Assembly: GCF_000969415.1 (NCBI RefSeq)
Contig: NZ_JZEX01000097.1
Span: 1-64,000, forward strand
Origin: Devosia geojensis
GTDB taxonomy: Bacteria; Pseudomonadota; Alphaproteobacteria; Rhizobiales; Devosiaceae
Direction of reading: 5' to 3'
DNA length: 64,000 nucleotides
Shown here one piece after another: positions 20,733 to 30,197 of this stretch. The notes under the pieces were generated by a model that was not told the DNA's origin, made no database searches, and saw nothing but the letters and a program-made list of their open reading frames with translations. The position numbers and the translations under genes are program-made. Every line of letters starts with the position of its first letter. The first letter of the stretch is position 1.

Positions 20733-20818
20733 AGGCAGGGCCTTGTCTCCATAAGTTTCCCACCTCCGGCTATCATCCCGGCGAAAGCCGCGAATCGGCA
20801 CAACAACTCCCACTACCC

Positions 20819-20907
20819 CCCGAGTCATCCCCGCGAAAGCGGGGACCTCCGTTACTGGACCTAGTAAGCAAACAGAGAATCCCGCTTTCGCGGGAATGAC
20901 CCGGTGG
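20819..20907. repeat. Dispersed palindromic repeat, family 1 (copy 5)
   Basis: Left arm GAGTCATCCCCGCGAAAGCG, right arm CCCGCTTTCGCGGGAATGAC then CCGGTGG. Degenerate fragments of the same family flank it near 20776 and 20950. The gap 20656-21001 between the DUF1127 gene and the GST gene holds only the terminator and these repeats. Confidence 0.88.
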
Positions 20908-21001
20908 AAACGAGGTGATTTGAAGACACCCTCGGTCCAGCGTCCACCGGTTCCCGGCTTTCGCCAGGATGACAGATGAGTGGACCGCGAGCCGCCCTCG
21001 C

Positions 21002-21652
21002 TCAGAACGCCAGGCGCCCCACCAATTCCGCATAGCTCACCATCACCGCCTTCCGGAACGCCTCGCGTTCCGACAGCCGCTCGTACCAGCGCGCGACGTT
21101 CGGCGCCGCCGGCCGCTCGATCTCCATGGTGAACCAGCGATAAAGCGAAACGCCGGCGACGATATCGGCATAGGTCAGACTCCCGCCGGCCAGGAACGGC
21201 CGCGCATCGAGCTGCCGGTCGAGGATGGCGAGGCACTTGCCCGTCGCCGCCAGCCCGTCGGCGATAATCACCAGGTCCTGCTGCTCGACGGGCGTTCGCA
21301 CCGCGCTCCAGAAGACTTTCACCCAGGCCGGCTGATAGGTCGTCGCCGTCCAGTCCGTCCATTGGTCGGCGATGGCGCGCTCGCGCACGTCCTGCGGCCA
21401 GAGCGTGCCGGCCCCGTAGGCGGCCGCCAGGTATCGGACCGTCGCGTGGCTTTCCCAAACGGTCAGGTCCCCGTCCTGCAGCGTCGGCACCAGGCCATTG
21501 GGGTTGAGCGCGAGATAGGCCGGATTGTCGAGACCCTTGTAGGAACCGCCGAGCGGAACGTGCTCGTAGTCGAGCCCGAGCTCCTCCAGCGCCCACATGG
21601 TCTTCTGCACATTGGCCGAATTCGCCCGGCCCCAAAGCGTGATCTTGCCCAC
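21002..21652 (-). CDS. Glutathione S-transferase family protein
   Basis: A 216-residue cytoplasmic GST. The thioredoxin-like N-domain (MGKITLWGRANSANVQKTMW) has the Ser/Asn-containing active-site loop of the beta/theta-like classes, then NPNGLVPTLQDGDLTVWESHATVRYLA, split here as NPNGLVPTL and WESHA, which binds glutathione. The helical C-domain contains FLAGGSLTYADI, the GST N-capping motif. It conjugates glutathione to electrophiles or acts as a related peroxidase; the substrate is unknown. It diverges from the PfpI/DJ-1 gene over 116 bases, a second stress-related pair in this part of the window. Confidence 0.93.
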   Translation of the reverse strand: MGKITLWGRANSANVQKTMWALEELGLDYEHVPLGGSYKGLDNPAYLALNPNGLVPTLQDGDLTVWESHATVRYLAAAYGAGTLWPQDVRERAIADQWTDWTATTYQPAWVKVFWSAVRTPVEQQDLVIIADGLAATGKCLAILDRQLDARPFLAGGSLTYADIVAGVSLYRWFTMEIERPAAPNVARWYERLSEREAFRKAVMVSYAELVGRLAF

Positions 21653-21768
21653 GACTCAACTCCATGAAAAGGCGAGCCATTGTCGGCGGCAATCGTCCCC
21701 GGTCAATCACGGGAACACGGCGGAATCCTCATACGTTGGTCGAGTACACCCAACGAAAGGAGCCCGTC

Positions 21769-22329
21769 ATGCAAGACCTTTCCGGCAAGAAGATCGCTAT
21801 CCTTGCCACCAACGGCTTCGAGCAGTCGGAGCTGACCATTCCACATCTGAAGCTCAAGGATGCCGGCGCCACGGTCGAGGTCATTTCGCCCGAGCGCGAG
21901 CGCATCCGCGGCTGGAACAAGACCGACTGGGGCGATTATGTCGGCGTCGACCGGCTGGTCGGGGAAGCCTCGGCCGACCAGTACGACGCCATTGTGCTGC
22001 CCGGCGGCCAGATCAACCCGGATAAGCTCCGGCTAGACAGGAAGTCGCTGGACCTCATCGTGCAGTTCTGGAAGCAGAACAAGGTCGTCGCCGCCATCTG
22101 CCACGCCCCCTGGCTGCTGGTCGAGACCGGCATCGTCAAGGGCCGCAAGGTCACGTCGTTCGCCTCGATCAAGACCGACGTGATCAACGCCGGCGGCAAG
22201 TGGGAGGATAGCCCCGTGGTCGCCGACCAGGGCCTCGTCACCAGCCGCAATCCCGGCGACCTCGACGCCTTCTGCGACAAGATCGCCGAGGAGATCAACG
22301 AAGGCCGCCATCAGCGCCAGGCGGCCTGA
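21769..22329 (+). CDS. PfpI/DJ-1 family protein (deglycase/protease-like)
   Basis: A 186-residue DJ-1/PfpI protein starting [21 protein letters not shown]. The nucleophile elbow [12 protein letters not shown] carries the conserved Cys-His pair, preceded by [14 protein letters not shown] and followed by [15 protein letters not shown]. Such YhbO/PfpI-type proteins have been described as stress-related deglycases or chaperones, and the exact activity is debated. AAAGGAG lies 8 bases before the ATG. It is divergent from the GST gene. Confidence 0.92.
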   Translation: MQDLSGKKIAILATNGFEQSELTIPHLKLKDAGATVEVISPERERIRGWNKTDWGDYVGVDRLVGEASADQYDAIVLPGGQINPDKLRLDRKSLDLIVQFWKQNKVVAAICHAPWLLVETGIVKGRKVTSFASIKTDVINAGGKWEDSPVVADQGLVTSRNPGDLDAFCDKIAEEINEGRHQRQAA

Positions 22330-22373
22330 TCCGTCGATTGCGCACGGCCGGCCGGGCTGCTATCAGCCCGGCC

Positions 22374-23756
22374 ATGTCAACAGAACCCATTCACATCGTC
22401 GGCGCCGGGCTCGCCGGTTCCGAAGCCGCCTGGCAGGCGGCGCAGGCTGGCGCCAAGGTCGTGCTGCACGAAATGCGCCCCATGCGCATGACCGACGCCC
22501 ACCAGACGGACGGCTTTGCCGAGCTCGTCTGCTCCAACAGCTTCCGCTCGGACGACCACGAGCAGAACGCCGTGGGGCTTCTCCATGAGGAGATGCGCCG
22601 TTCCGGCTCGCTCATCATGAAGAGCGCCGATGCGCATGCCCTCCCCGCCGGCGGCGCGCTCGCGGTTGACCGCGACGGCTTTTCCGACGCTGTCACCGCC
22701 GCGCTTGCCGCGCATCCCAACATCACCATCGAGCGCGGCGAGATCGCGGGGCTCCCGCCCGCCGAATGGGGCAACGTCATCATCGCGACCGGCCCCCTCA
22801 CCTCCCCCGCGCTTGCCGAGGCCATCAAGGAGCTGACCGGCGAGGACTCTCTTGCCTTCTTCGATGCCATCGCGCCGATCGTCCACCACGACTCCATCGA
22901 TCATGACATCGTCTGGGCCCAGTCGCGCTACGACAAGCCCGGCCCCGCCGGCACCGGGGCCGACTACCTCAACTGCCCGATGACGCAGGAGCAGTACAAC
23001 GACTTCGTCGATGCCCTGCTGGCCGCGCCTCTCCACGAGTTCAAGGAGTGGGAGAAGGTGCCTTACTTCGACGGGTGCCTGCCCATCGAGGTCATGGCCG
23101 AGCGCGGCCGCGAGACGCTGCGGCACGGGCCGATGAAGCCGGTCGGCCTCACCAACCCGCGCGATCCGCTGGTCAAGCCCTATGCCATCGTGCAGCTGCG
23201 GCAGGACAATGCGCTCGGCACCCTCTGGAACATGGTCGGCTTCCAGACCAAGATGCGCTACGGCGTGCAAACCGAGATCTTCCGCATGATCCCGGGCCTC
23301 GAGAACGCCCAGTTCGCCCGCCTCGGCGGCCTGCACCGGAACACTTTCCTCAACTCGCCCAAGGTGTTGCGGGCGGACATGAAACTAAAGGCCGATCCGC
23401 GCCTGCGCTTTGCCGGCCAAGTCACCGGCGTCGAGGGCTATGTGGAGAGCGCCGCCATCGGCCTCGTCGCCGGGCGGCTGGCGGCAGCGGAGGCATTGGG
23501 CAAGACCATCGAGACTCCGCCGCGCACCACCGCGCTCGGCGCGCTGATCGACCACATCACCGGCGGCCACCTCGAAGCCGAAGCCTATTCCGGCGCCCGC
23601 AGTTTCCAGCCGATGAACGTCAACTTCGGCCTCTTCCCGCCCGTCGAGATAGCGAAGCCGGAAGGCGTCAAGCGCTGGCGCGGCAACGACAAGGTGATCG
23701 CCAAGCGCAAGGCCATCACCACGCGGGCATTGGAGGACCTCAAAACCTGGGCGTAA
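22374..23756 (+). CDS. trmFO: Methylenetetrahydrofolate-tRNA (uracil-54-C5)-methyltransferase
   Basis: TrmFO makes ribothymidine at position 54 of tRNA using methylene-THF and FADH2, replacing SAM-dependent TrmA. The 460-residue protein begins [20 protein letters not shown], the FAD-binding Rossmann motif. Other signatures are [14 protein letters not shown] (catalytic Cys), [36 protein letters not shown] and, near the C-terminus, [13 protein letters not shown]. The ATG at 22374 gives the family N-terminus. A thioesterase gene follows after 9 bases. Confidence 0.97.
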   Translation: MSTEPIHIVGAGLAGSEAAWQAAQAGAKVVLHEMRPMRMTDAHQTDGFAELVCSNSFRSDDHEQNAVGLLHEEMRRSGSLIMKSADAHALPAGGALAVDRDGFSDAVTAALAAHPNITIERGEIAGLPPAEWGNVIIATGPLTSPALAEAIKELTGEDSLAFFDAIAPIVHHDSIDHDIVWAQSRYDKPGPAGTGADYLNCPMTQEQYNDFVDALLAAPLHEFKEWEKVPYFDGCLPIEVMAERGRETLRHGPMKPVGLTNPRDPLVKPYAIVQLRQDNALGTLWNMVGFQTKMRYGVQTEIFRMIPGLENAQFARLGGLHRNTFLNSPKVLRADMKLKADPRLRFAGQVTGVEGYVESAAIGLVAGRLAAAEALGKTIETPPRTTALGALIDHITGGHLEAEAYSGARSFQPMNVNFGLFPPVEIAKPEGVKRWRGNDKVIAKRKAITTRALEDLKTWA

Positions 23757-23765
23757 ACTCGCCTC

Positions 23766-24209
23766 ATGAGTCCCGCCGAGCTTGAAACCTACCTGCACGA
23801 CCATATCCCGCTCTCGCGCGCCATGGGCGTGCGGGTCATGGCTATCGGCGAGAATGGCGTGACGCTGGCGGCTCCGCTCGCGCCCAACATCAATCACCGC
23901 GAGACGGTGTTCGGCGGCTCGGCCTCCGCGGTCGCCATCCTCTCGGCCTGGTCGTTGCTCCACCTGCGGCTGACGGCGGAAGGGCTGCCGAGCCGCGTCG
24001 TCATCCAGCGCAACAGCATGGAGTACCTGGCGCCCACCGGCGACTTCATCGCCACGTCCAGTTTCGCGCCCGACGCGGATTGGGCGGCGTTCGCCCGCAT
24101 GCTCTCGCGCCGCGGCCGCTCCCGCATCGCCGTCGAGGCAGTGCTCGAGCAGGAGGGCATCGTCGCCGGTCGCCTCCACGGCGAGTTCGTGGCGTTCACG
24201 ACAGGCTGA
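23766..24209 (+). CDS. YiiD C-terminal-like thioesterase
   Basis: A 147-residue hotdog-fold protein matching the YiiD_C (putative thioesterase) family. Evidence is the segment PNINHRETVFGGSASAVAILSAWSLLHL with conserved Asn, Thr and Gly residues, then RVVIQRNSMEYLAPTGDFIA. Its acyl substrate is unknown. It starts 9 bases after the trmFO stop and is probably co-transcribed. A family 2 repeat follows. Confidence 0.82.
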   Translation: MSPAELETYLHDHIPLSRAMGVRVMAIGENGVTLAAPLAPNINHRETVFGGSASAVAILSAWSLLHLRLTAEGLPSRVVIQRNSMEYLAPTGDFIATSSFAPDADWAAFARMLSRRGRSRIAVEAVLEQEGIVAGRLHGEFVAFTTG

Positions 24210-24218
24210 GAACTCGTG

Positions 24219-24313
24219 CTCCCCTCCCCCTCGATGGGTGGGGGTGGGGGTTCATCAGTGGATCACCACACTACCCCCACCCTCATTCCCTCCCCTCAAG
24301 GGGGAGGGAGGCG
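24219..24313. repeat. Dispersed palindromic repeat, family 2 (complete copy)
   Basis: C-runs on the left (CCCCTCCCCCTCGATGGGTG) and matching G-runs on the right (CTCAAGGGGGAGGGAG), with inner inverted parts GGGGGTGGGGG and CTACCCCCACCC. It lies between the convergent ends of the thioesterase and NDUFAF6-like genes. A sister copy is at 45519-45622. Confidence 0.88.
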
Positions 24314-24336
24314 ATGGAGCCGCTAAGCTCTGTTGC

Positions 24337-25188
24337 TCAAACGAAATTGTTCCGCCAGGTCCACCAGCTGAGCAGCGCGATCTTGCGCCAGTCAGGCAGA
24401 TCCGGTGCTGCCGCAAACGGTCCTGCGGCACTGTTGCGCAATGCCTTGAGCTGGGCCCGGGCTACGGCGATCCCCGCGAACGCCGGACGCAGCTCGCGTG
24501 GCAGCGCGGCGATCCCAGCCTCGGCCTTGGCGAGGTGCTCGCCGGCCAAATCCATCACCTGCCCCAGCGCCTCGACCAGGCCTTCGCTCTCCGTGCCCGA
24601 GAAAACCTCGCTCTCGCGCACGCCGTTGGCCGAGAGGATCGACCACGGCAGGAAAATCCGGCCCATCGCGGCATTGTATCCGAAGGCCCGCAGGTGCCCG
24701 GTCATCGCTTGGGCGACGCCCAGATGCCCCGCCGCATCCCCGGTCTCGACGGGCCGGCCATCGTTGAGGAGCATCGCGGCGAGCTGCAGAAGCGTTGAAT
24801 TGGTCTCGCCTGCATAGCCCTCGAAGCTCTCGATATCCGGCATCGGGTCGTCATAGAGGTCGAAGCGCCGCGCGCCGATCAGGCGCTGCAGCGTGCCGAG
24901 GGGAATGGCGTAGCGCTCGATGGTCTCGAGCAGTGCATCGGCGAGCGGGTTGGCGCGCACCTCGCCATGCTCCTCGCCCGTCAGCGCGTCGTTCCACCAT
25001 TGCAGGCGGATTTCCCCCGGCGCCGGTTCCCTGGCGCGCTCGCGGATCATCGCCACATCGGCGTTGAAGGCATAAAGCGCGACGATGCCTTCGCGTGCGG
25101 GGCCTTTCAGCACCAGCGTCGAGAGATAGCGGTCACGGTCGTGGTCACGCAGGAACGTTTCGGCATGGGCAAAGCTTTCGCGCGCCAT
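24337..25188 (-). CDS. Squalene/phytoene synthase-like protein, NDUFAF6-type
   Basis: A 283-residue protein of the squalene/phytoene synthase superfamily. The catalytic Asp-rich motif of true synthases is not intact: the region reads ALYAFNADVAMIRERA then GEIRLQWWNDAL, which matches the complex I assembly factor NDUFAF6 subgroup, followed by RRFDLYDDPMPDIESFEGYA and TNSTLLQLAA. A role in respiratory complex I assembly is inferred from this resemblance. It lies 8 bases downstream of the NDUFAF3-like gene in the secDF operon. A terpene-synthase role is unlikely but not excluded. Confidence 0.8.
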   Translation of the reverse strand: MARESFAHAETFLRDHDRDRYLSTLVLKGPAREGIVALYAFNADVAMIRERAREPAPGEIRLQWWNDALTGEEHGEVRANPLADALLETIERYAIPLGTLQRLIGARRFDLYDDPMPDIESFEGYAGETNSTLLQLAAMLLNDGRPVETGDAAGHLGVAQAMTGHLRAFGYNAAMGRIFLPWSILSANGVRESEVFSGTESEGLVEALGQVMDLAGEHLAKAEAGIAALPRELRPAFAGIAVARAQLKALRNSAAGPFAAAPDLPDWRKIALLSWWTWRNNFV

Positions 25189-25196
25189 CGCCCGGC

Positions 25197-25589
25197 CTAT
25201 CGCGCGTTCTCGACGGCGATGAGCGCCGCGCCCACCGCCCTCTCTTCGGCGAGCAGCACGTTGTAGGTGCGCACGGCGCTGCCCGTCGCCACCGCCTCGA
25301 CGATCACCCCGCGCTCACGCAGCGCCTGCCGGATGGCAGGATCGATCGCGGAGATCTCGTTTCCAAGACCGATGAACAGCACGTCGAGCCGATCCGCCAC
25401 ATCGAGCACCGGCGCAAGACTGTCGAACGTCAGCTCGCCGGGCGATCCGACGCTCCATGCGTGCATGCCGGTCGGCAGGCAGAGAAGAGAGCCTCGATGC
25501 GACATGCTCGCGAACCGGAACCCGCCATTGCCGTAGGCGTCGATAGGCGCCTGCTGCGGATAGTACCCGGTCTCGGGAGCCTTCGGCAC
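25197..25589 (-). CDS. Mth938-like (NDUFAF3/DUF498) protein
   Basis: A 130-residue Mth938-domain protein. Typical segments are IDAYGNGGFRFA, HRGSLLCLPTGMHAW, and VLFIGLGNEISAIDPAIRQALRERG followed by TYNVLLAEERAVGAALIAV. The human relative NDUFAF3 is a complex I assembly factor; the bacterial function is unproven. It starts with GTG three bases after the secDF stop and is followed by the NDUFAF6-like gene, so two complex I assembly-factor homologues are in one transcription unit with the Sec machinery. Confidence 0.88.
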   Translation of the reverse strand: MPKAPETGYYPQQAPIDAYGNGGFRFASMSHRGSLLCLPTGMHAWSVGSPGELTFDSLAPVLDVADRLDVLFIGLGNEISAIDPAIRQALRERGVIVEAVATGSAVRTYNVLLAEERAVGAALIAVENAR

Positions 25590-25592
25590 GGC

Positions 25593-28145
25593 TCAGACAG
25601 CCGCTTTGTCGGGCGTTTTGCTTCTCGGAGCCGGCTCGTCCGTATCCGATTTCTGCTTCAATCCGAAATTGATGAGGATCGGGCCGTTGATGATGATCGA
25701 CGAGTACATGCCCACCAGCGAGCCGAACGTCATGGCGATGGTGAAGCTGCGGATGACCTCGCCCCCGAACAACACCAGCGGAACCAGCGCCAGCAACACG
25801 GTGAATTGCGTGAGCGAGGTTCGCACGATGGTCTGGTTGATCGAAAGGTCGATCAATTCCGGCAACGGCATTTTTCGGTGTTTGCGCAAGTTCTCGCGGA
25901 TGCGGTCGGACACCACCACCGTTTCGTTGAGCGACAGGCCCACCAGCGTCAGCACCGCCGCGATGGATGAGAGATTGAACTCCAGCCCCGTCAACGAGAA
26001 CAGGCCTATGGTCATGATGATGTCGTGCGTGGTGGTCGTCACCGCCGCCAGCGCGAACTGCCATTCGAAGCGGAACCAGATGTAGATGAGAATGGCGACG
26101 AGCGCGATGATGACGGCGATGGTGCCGGCCCACGCGAGCTCACCCGAAACGGTGCCGCTCACCGCCTCCGTGCGGCGGATCTCGTAGTTTTCGGCGGCAA
26201 GTGCGTCGCGAACCTGAGCGACCGCGATCTGATCGGCATCATCCCCGCCTTCCTGCGCCTGCACGCGCACCAGCACGTCCTCGGGAGGCCCGAAGCCCTG
26301 CACCTGAATTTCGCCGAGGCCGAGACCGTCGAGCAACGTGCGCACCTCGCCGACGTCGGCCGGTCCGCCCACATGCTGCACCTCGATCGCCGTGCCGCCG
26401 ACGAAGTCGATGCCGAGGTTGAAGCCCTTGAACCAGGCCGACCCGACCGAAGCCAGCGACGCCACGATCGAGAACGCGATGACGTAGCGCGAGATCTTCA
26501 TGAACGGAATCGTCGTCCCATCCGGAATGAAGCGGAAGTGCTGGATCTTGAGGACCTTGGGCCGCACCCGCTTGAACCAGATGCTCACCAGGTACGACGT
26601 GACCGTATAGGAGGTGAAGAGCGAGGTGAGGATGCCGAGCGCGAGCGTCACCGCGAAGCCCTGCACCGGGCCGGAGCCGAGGAAGTAAAGGACGATGGCC
26701 GCGATGAGCTGCGTGAGGTGCGAGTCGATGATCGTGCCCCAGGCGCGCGAGAAGCCGGCCTGGATGGACTGGATCGGGCTCTTGCCCGAGCGCTGTTCCT
26801 CGCGCATGCGCTCGTAGATCAGCACGTTGGCGTCGACCGCCATGCCGATCGTCAGCACGATGCCGGCGATGCCCGGCAGCGTCAGGGTGGCTCCAAGCAG
26901 CGAGAGGGCCGCGAATATCAGCGTGATGTTGAGGATGAGCGAAATGTTGGCAAAGACGCCCCATAGCCCGTAGGCGAGCACCATGAAGCCGATGACCAGC
27001 ACGCCGGCGACGATACCGGCCGTCAGGCCCGCCTGGATGGAGTCGGCGCCGAGGCTCGCATCGACCGTCCGCTCCTCGATGATGTCGAGGCTGGCGGGCA
27101 ATGCGCCCGCGCGCAGGAGCACGGCGAGGTCGTTGGCCGACTGGGGCGTAAAGGTACCGCTGATCTGCCCCGAACCGCCGGTGATCGGCTGCTGGATGAC
27201 GGGCGCGGTGATGACCCGGTTGTCGAGGACGATCGCGAAGCGCTGGCCGACATTGCGCGAAGTGATCTCGCCGAAGGTGATGGCGCCGCGGGTGTCGAAC
27301 CGGAAGGTCACGACCGGCCGGCCCGACTGCTGGTCGAAGCTCGGCTGCGCGTCGACGAGCGATTCGCCGCCAAGCGAGACTTCGTCATAGATCAGCTCGT
27401 TGCCGCCATCCTGGCTGGGCAGGATCATCGTGCCCGCCGGCAGGCCTTGCGCTTCGGCCTGCGCCGCGCTCATGCCGGGATAGACCATGTGGAAGGTCAG
27501 GCGTGCGGTCTGCGAGATGATGTTCTTGAGGCGCTCGGAGTCCTCGAAACCCGGCACCTGCACCAAGATGCGGCTGTCGCCCTGGCGCTGGATCACCGGC
27601 TCGGTCGTGCCGAGCTCGTCGATGCGGTTGCGGATGACCTCCATGGACTGTGCGACCAGCGCGCTCATACGCTGCGCGATGCCCTCGGGAGTGAGGCTGA
27701 CCGTGAGCTTGCCGTCCGACGTTTCCCCGAACGCCAGTTCGTTGACGCCCAACCCGCCGATGAGCGCGTTGGAGAGCGTATTCTGCATCGTCTGCAGCTG
27801 CGCCTGCGCCGTCGCCTTCTGGCTCGGGTCCGTCAGCTCGATCACCAGCGAGTTGGTCGCCTGGTCGGTGGTGATGATGTTGCCGATGCCGTTCTGGTTG
27901 GCCAGCAACGCACGCACTTCACGACGCAGGTTCGTCAGCCGCTCGGTGACGATGCTCTCCTGGTTGACCTGCAGCAGCAGGTGCGAGCCACCCGCCAGGT
28001 CGAGGCCGAGAACCGCCTGCTGTTTTGGAACCCAGTCCGGCCAGGACGCCAACTGCTCTTTGGTGAAGATGTTCGGCAGCGAAAAGAGGATGCCGCAAAG
28101 GGCAACCAACACGATGATCACTGTCCGAAACGGGGAGAACTGCAT
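25593..28145 (-). CDS. secDF: Fused protein-export membrane protein SecDF
   Basis: SecDF uses the proton motive force to help complete export through SecYEG. This is a single 850-residue fusion. The SecD half has TM1 followed by LGLDLAGGSHLLLQV (the D1 motif), the periplasmic P1 head, and a five-helix bundle with GMAVDANVLIYERMREE. The SecF half begins near residue 540 with FNLGIDFVGGTAIEV and ends with LSLNETVVVSDRIRENLR and TSLTQFTVLLALV. Fused SecDF is usual in many Hyphomicrobiales. It follows yajC by 63 bases. Confidence 0.97.
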   Translation of the reverse strand: MQFSPFRTVIIVLVALCGILFSLPNIFTKEQLASWPDWVPKQQAVLGLDLAGGSHLLLQVNQESIVTERLTNLRREVRALLANQNGIGNIITTDQATNSLVIELTDPSQKATAQAQLQTMQNTLSNALIGGLGVNELAFGETSDGKLTVSLTPEGIAQRMSALVAQSMEVIRNRIDELGTTEPVIQRQGDSRILVQVPGFEDSERLKNIISQTARLTFHMVYPGMSAAQAEAQGLPAGTMILPSQDGGNELIYDEVSLGGESLVDAQPSFDQQSGRPVVTFRFDTRGAITFGEITSRNVGQRFAIVLDNRVITAPVIQQPITGGSGQISGTFTPQSANDLAVLLRAGALPASLDIIEERTVDASLGADSIQAGLTAGIVAGVLVIGFMVLAYGLWGVFANISLILNITLIFAALSLLGATLTLPGIAGIVLTIGMAVDANVLIYERMREEQRSGKSPIQSIQAGFSRAWGTIIDSHLTQLIAAIVLYFLGSGPVQGFAVTLALGILTSLFTSYTVTSYLVSIWFKRVRPKVLKIQHFRFIPDGTTIPFMKISRYVIAFSIVASLASVGSAWFKGFNLGIDFVGGTAIEVQHVGGPADVGEVRTLLDGLGLGEIQVQGFGPPEDVLVRVQAQEGGDDADQIAVAQVRDALAAENYEIRRTEAVSGTVSGELAWAGTIAVIIALVAILIYIWFRFEWQFALAAVTTTTHDIIMTIGLFSLTGLEFNLSSIAAVLTLVGLSLNETVVVSDRIRENLRKHRKMPLPELIDLSINQTIVRTSLTQFTVLLALVPLVLFGGEVIRSFTIAMTFGSLVGMYSSIIINGPILINFGLKQKSDTDEPAPRSKTPDKAAV

Positions 28146-28208
28146 GGTCGAACTGGTCCGGTCGAGGAATTCCAGGCCTTCTGGCCTTAACTTGACGGCC
28201 TTCCGGCC

Positions 28209-28556
28209 TTACTTGGCGTTGTCGTTGACGGGCTCGGCCTTGCTGCGCACGTCCGCCACCATCCCGCGCACGACCTTGACCTTGACGCCCTGGGCAACCT
28301 CGACCTCGAGATCCTCGCCCTCGACGGCCTTGGTCACCTTGCCGACGATCCCGCCGGTCGTCACCACCGTATCCCCACGCCGGATGGCCGAGAGCATGGC
28401 CTGCTGGGCCTTCATGCGCTTCTGCTGCGGGCGGAAGATGAGGAGCCAGAAGATCACCACCAGCAGCAGGATCGGCATGAGCTGGATGAAGATATCGGCC
28501 ATGCCGCCACCAGCGGGTGCTCCGGCAGCTTGCGCATAAGCGGGGGTAACGAACAT
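28209..28556 (-). CDS. yajC: Preprotein translocase subunit YajC
   Basis: A 115-residue single-span inner-membrane protein that joins SecDF in the holotranslocon. The start MFVTPAYAQAAG has AAGGAG 10 bases upstream. The membrane span and signature are FIQLMPILLLVVIFWLLIFRP followed by QQKRMKAQQAML and IRRGDTVVTTGGIVGKVT. It is the first gene of yajC-secDF-Mth938-NDUFAF6-like. It diverges from the DUF815 ATPase gene. Confidence 0.96.
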   Translation of the reverse strand: MFVTPAYAQAAGAPAGGGMADIFIQLMPILLLVVIFWLLIFRPQQKRMKAQQAMLSAIRRGDTVVTTGGIVGKVTKAVEGEDLEVEVAQGVKVKVVRGMVADVRSKAEPVNDNAK

Positions 28557-28753
28557 TCGTGAGGGCTCCTTATTGGGATTGATTATCGGAGGGTTGCCTG
28601 TGGGGTCCGCCCGCCGGTCCAGCCGGCATTGTGGACGGATGGGGCCTTTTCGGCCTACCCCGTTCAAAATCGCGCGGACTATACAGTTGGCCTCCGGCGA
28701 TTGCAAAGGCAATAACAGCGCCGCAAATTGCCGCGTACTCCAAGGAAAACCGC

Positions 28754-29632
28754 GTGTCCAACGAACGATATCTTGCTGAAATCGCCGCGGCTCTGGCCGG
28801 CATCGCCAAGTCCCTCGAGGCTCTGGCTCCGCCCGCCGCTCCCGAAGGTTTGCAGATCGGCGAAGCCGACGCCTATCACTGGGACGCGCAGGACGCACGC
28901 CTCCTGCCGGTCGGCCGCGTGGCGCGCGTTCCGCTGGCCATGCTCAAGGGCATCGACCGGGTGCAGGACATCCTCCTCAGGAACACCGAGCAATTCGCCC
29001 GCGGGCACGGCGCCAACAACACCCTGCTCTGGGGCGCACGCGGCATGGGCAAGAGTTCGCTGGTCAAAGCCGTTCATGCCGACATCGCCGAGCGCCGCAA
29101 CGAAGGTTTCGAGCGTCTGATTCTCATCGAGATCAGCCGCGAGGATATCGAATCCCTGCCCGCTCTCATGCGGCTCCTTGCCGGGCACCCTGCCCGCTTC
29201 ATCGTCTTCTGCGACGACCTCAGCTTCGATGCCGGCGAAGCGACCTACAAGTCGCTGAAGTCCATTCTCGACGGCGGTCTCGAGGGTCGTCCCGAAAATG
29301 TGATCTTCTACGCGACCTCCAACCGTCGCCACCTGATGCCGCGCGACATGATCGAGAACGAGCGCTCGACGGCGATCAATCCCGGCGAGGCGGTCGAGGA
29401 GAAGGTCTCGCTCTCGGACCGCTTCGGCCTCTGGCTCGGCTTCCACAACTGCGACCAGCCGACGTTCCTCGCCATGGTGCGCGCCTATGCCGACCACTAC
29501 GGGCTCGATATCGACGACGAGACCCTCAACGCGCGCGCCATCGAATGGTCCCAGACCCGCGGCGCCCGCTCCGGCCGGGTGGCGATCCAGCTCATCCGCT
29601 CGCTGGCGGGCGAGATGGGCAAGGCGGTCTAG
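28754..29632 (+). CDS. DUF815 AAA-type ATPase
   Basis: A 292-residue P-loop ATPase of the DUF815 family. Walker A is LWGARGMGKSSLVKAV, Walker B RFIVFCDDLSF, and the sensor region YATSNRRHLMPRDMIENERS is followed by LSDRFGLWLGFH. It is cytoplasmic with no membrane segment and its function is unknown. The GTG start at 28754 is preceded by AAGGA, and upstream in-frame codons lie inside the yajC promoter region. Its position beside yajC/secDF is a conserved alphaproteobacterial arrangement. Confidence 0.88.
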   Translation: MSNERYLAEIAAALAGIAKSLEALAPPAAPEGLQIGEADAYHWDAQDARLLPVGRVARVPLAMLKGIDRVQDILLRNTEQFARGHGANNTLLWGARGMGKSSLVKAVHADIAERRNEGFERLILIEISREDIESLPALMRLLAGHPARFIVFCDDLSFDAGEATYKSLKSILDGGLEGRPENVIFYATSNRRHLMPRDMIENERSTAINPGEAVEEKVSLSDRFGLWLGFHNCDQPTFLAMVRAYADHYGLDIDDETLNARAIEWSQTRGARSGRVAIQLIRSLAGEMGKAV

Positions 29633-29634
29633 CG

Positions 29635-29964
29635 TCAGGCAATAGCGAGAAACACGCTGAGGGCTCCATTGACGGCAAACATGGTCGGTCCATCCATTCT
29701 TCCGATGACCGGACCGATCTTGTCCCGCCTCACTGTCATGACCTTGTCGATCATGATCTGGGAGATCTCTCGCAATCCGTTCCCGGGCGTTGGTTCGACG
29801 GTTATGCGGAGCACCGGGGCTTCGATCAACGTGCTGGTGATCAGCAGAACGGTGACATTGAACGTGATGTCCTCGCCGAAGGCATCCGACTGAATGACGA
29901 GCGCAGGCCGCGGCTTGCCGAAGTCCCCCTGCACAACGACGGTGACAAGATCACCTCGCCTCAC
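29635..29964 (-). CDS. MazF/PemK-family toxin (endoribonuclease)
   Basis: A 109-residue PemK/MazF-fold protein: MRRGDLVTVVVQGDFGKPRP then ALVIQSDAFG is the conserved N-terminal beta region, and LREISQIMIDKVMTVRRDKIG carries the family second half. MazF toxins cut single-stranded RNA and arrest growth. It overlaps the antitoxin gene by four bases. It ends tail-to-tail with the DUF815 gene, only two bases from its stop, which fits insertion of the module into this conserved locus. The cleavage specificity is not predictable. Confidence 0.9.
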   Translation of the reverse strand: MRRGDLVTVVVQGDFGKPRPALVIQSDAFGEDITFNVTVLLITSTLIEAPVLRITVEPTPGNGLREISQIMIDKVMTVRRDKIGPVIGRMDGPTMFAVNGALSVFLAIA

Positions 29965-30185
29965 GGCTTGTGATCATCCAGGAGGTCATCGAGCGCTGCG
30001 TCCATAAAGTCTTGCAGGTCCCGGTCGGCGGCATCCGCCTTGGCAACAAGGCGCGCCTGCCGGCGGGCCTCTTCGGCAAATCCTGGCCGGCGGGTGTCGG
30101 GCACCCATATTTGCACTGGCCTCAATCCTGCGGCGCGTAACTTTTCCCTATGCTTTTGGACTCTCTCGCGAGCAGAATTGGTCAT
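29961..30185 (-). CDS. MazE-type antitoxin, DUF3018 family
   Basis: A 74-residue antitoxin starting MTNSARERVQKHREKLRAAG, then RPVQIWVPDTRRPGFAEEARRQ, which matches DUF3018 proteins found next to MazF toxins. The N-terminal part is likely the DNA-binding element and the acidic C-terminal part (AADRDLQDFMDAALDDLLDD) likely covers the toxin. A palindromic operator overlaps its promoter, consistent with autoregulation. Confidence 0.88.
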   Translation of the reverse strand: MTNSARERVQKHREKLRAAGLRPVQIWVPDTRRPGFAEEARRQARLVAKADAADRDLQDFMDAALDDLLDDHKP

Positions 30186-30197
30186 GGCTCACCCCAT

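Noticed and set aside
24337..25188. Carotenoid or hopanoid biosynthesis gene
   Set aside because: The Asp-rich motif is not intact, the sequence matches the NDUFAF6 subgroup, and no other terpenoid gene is nearby.
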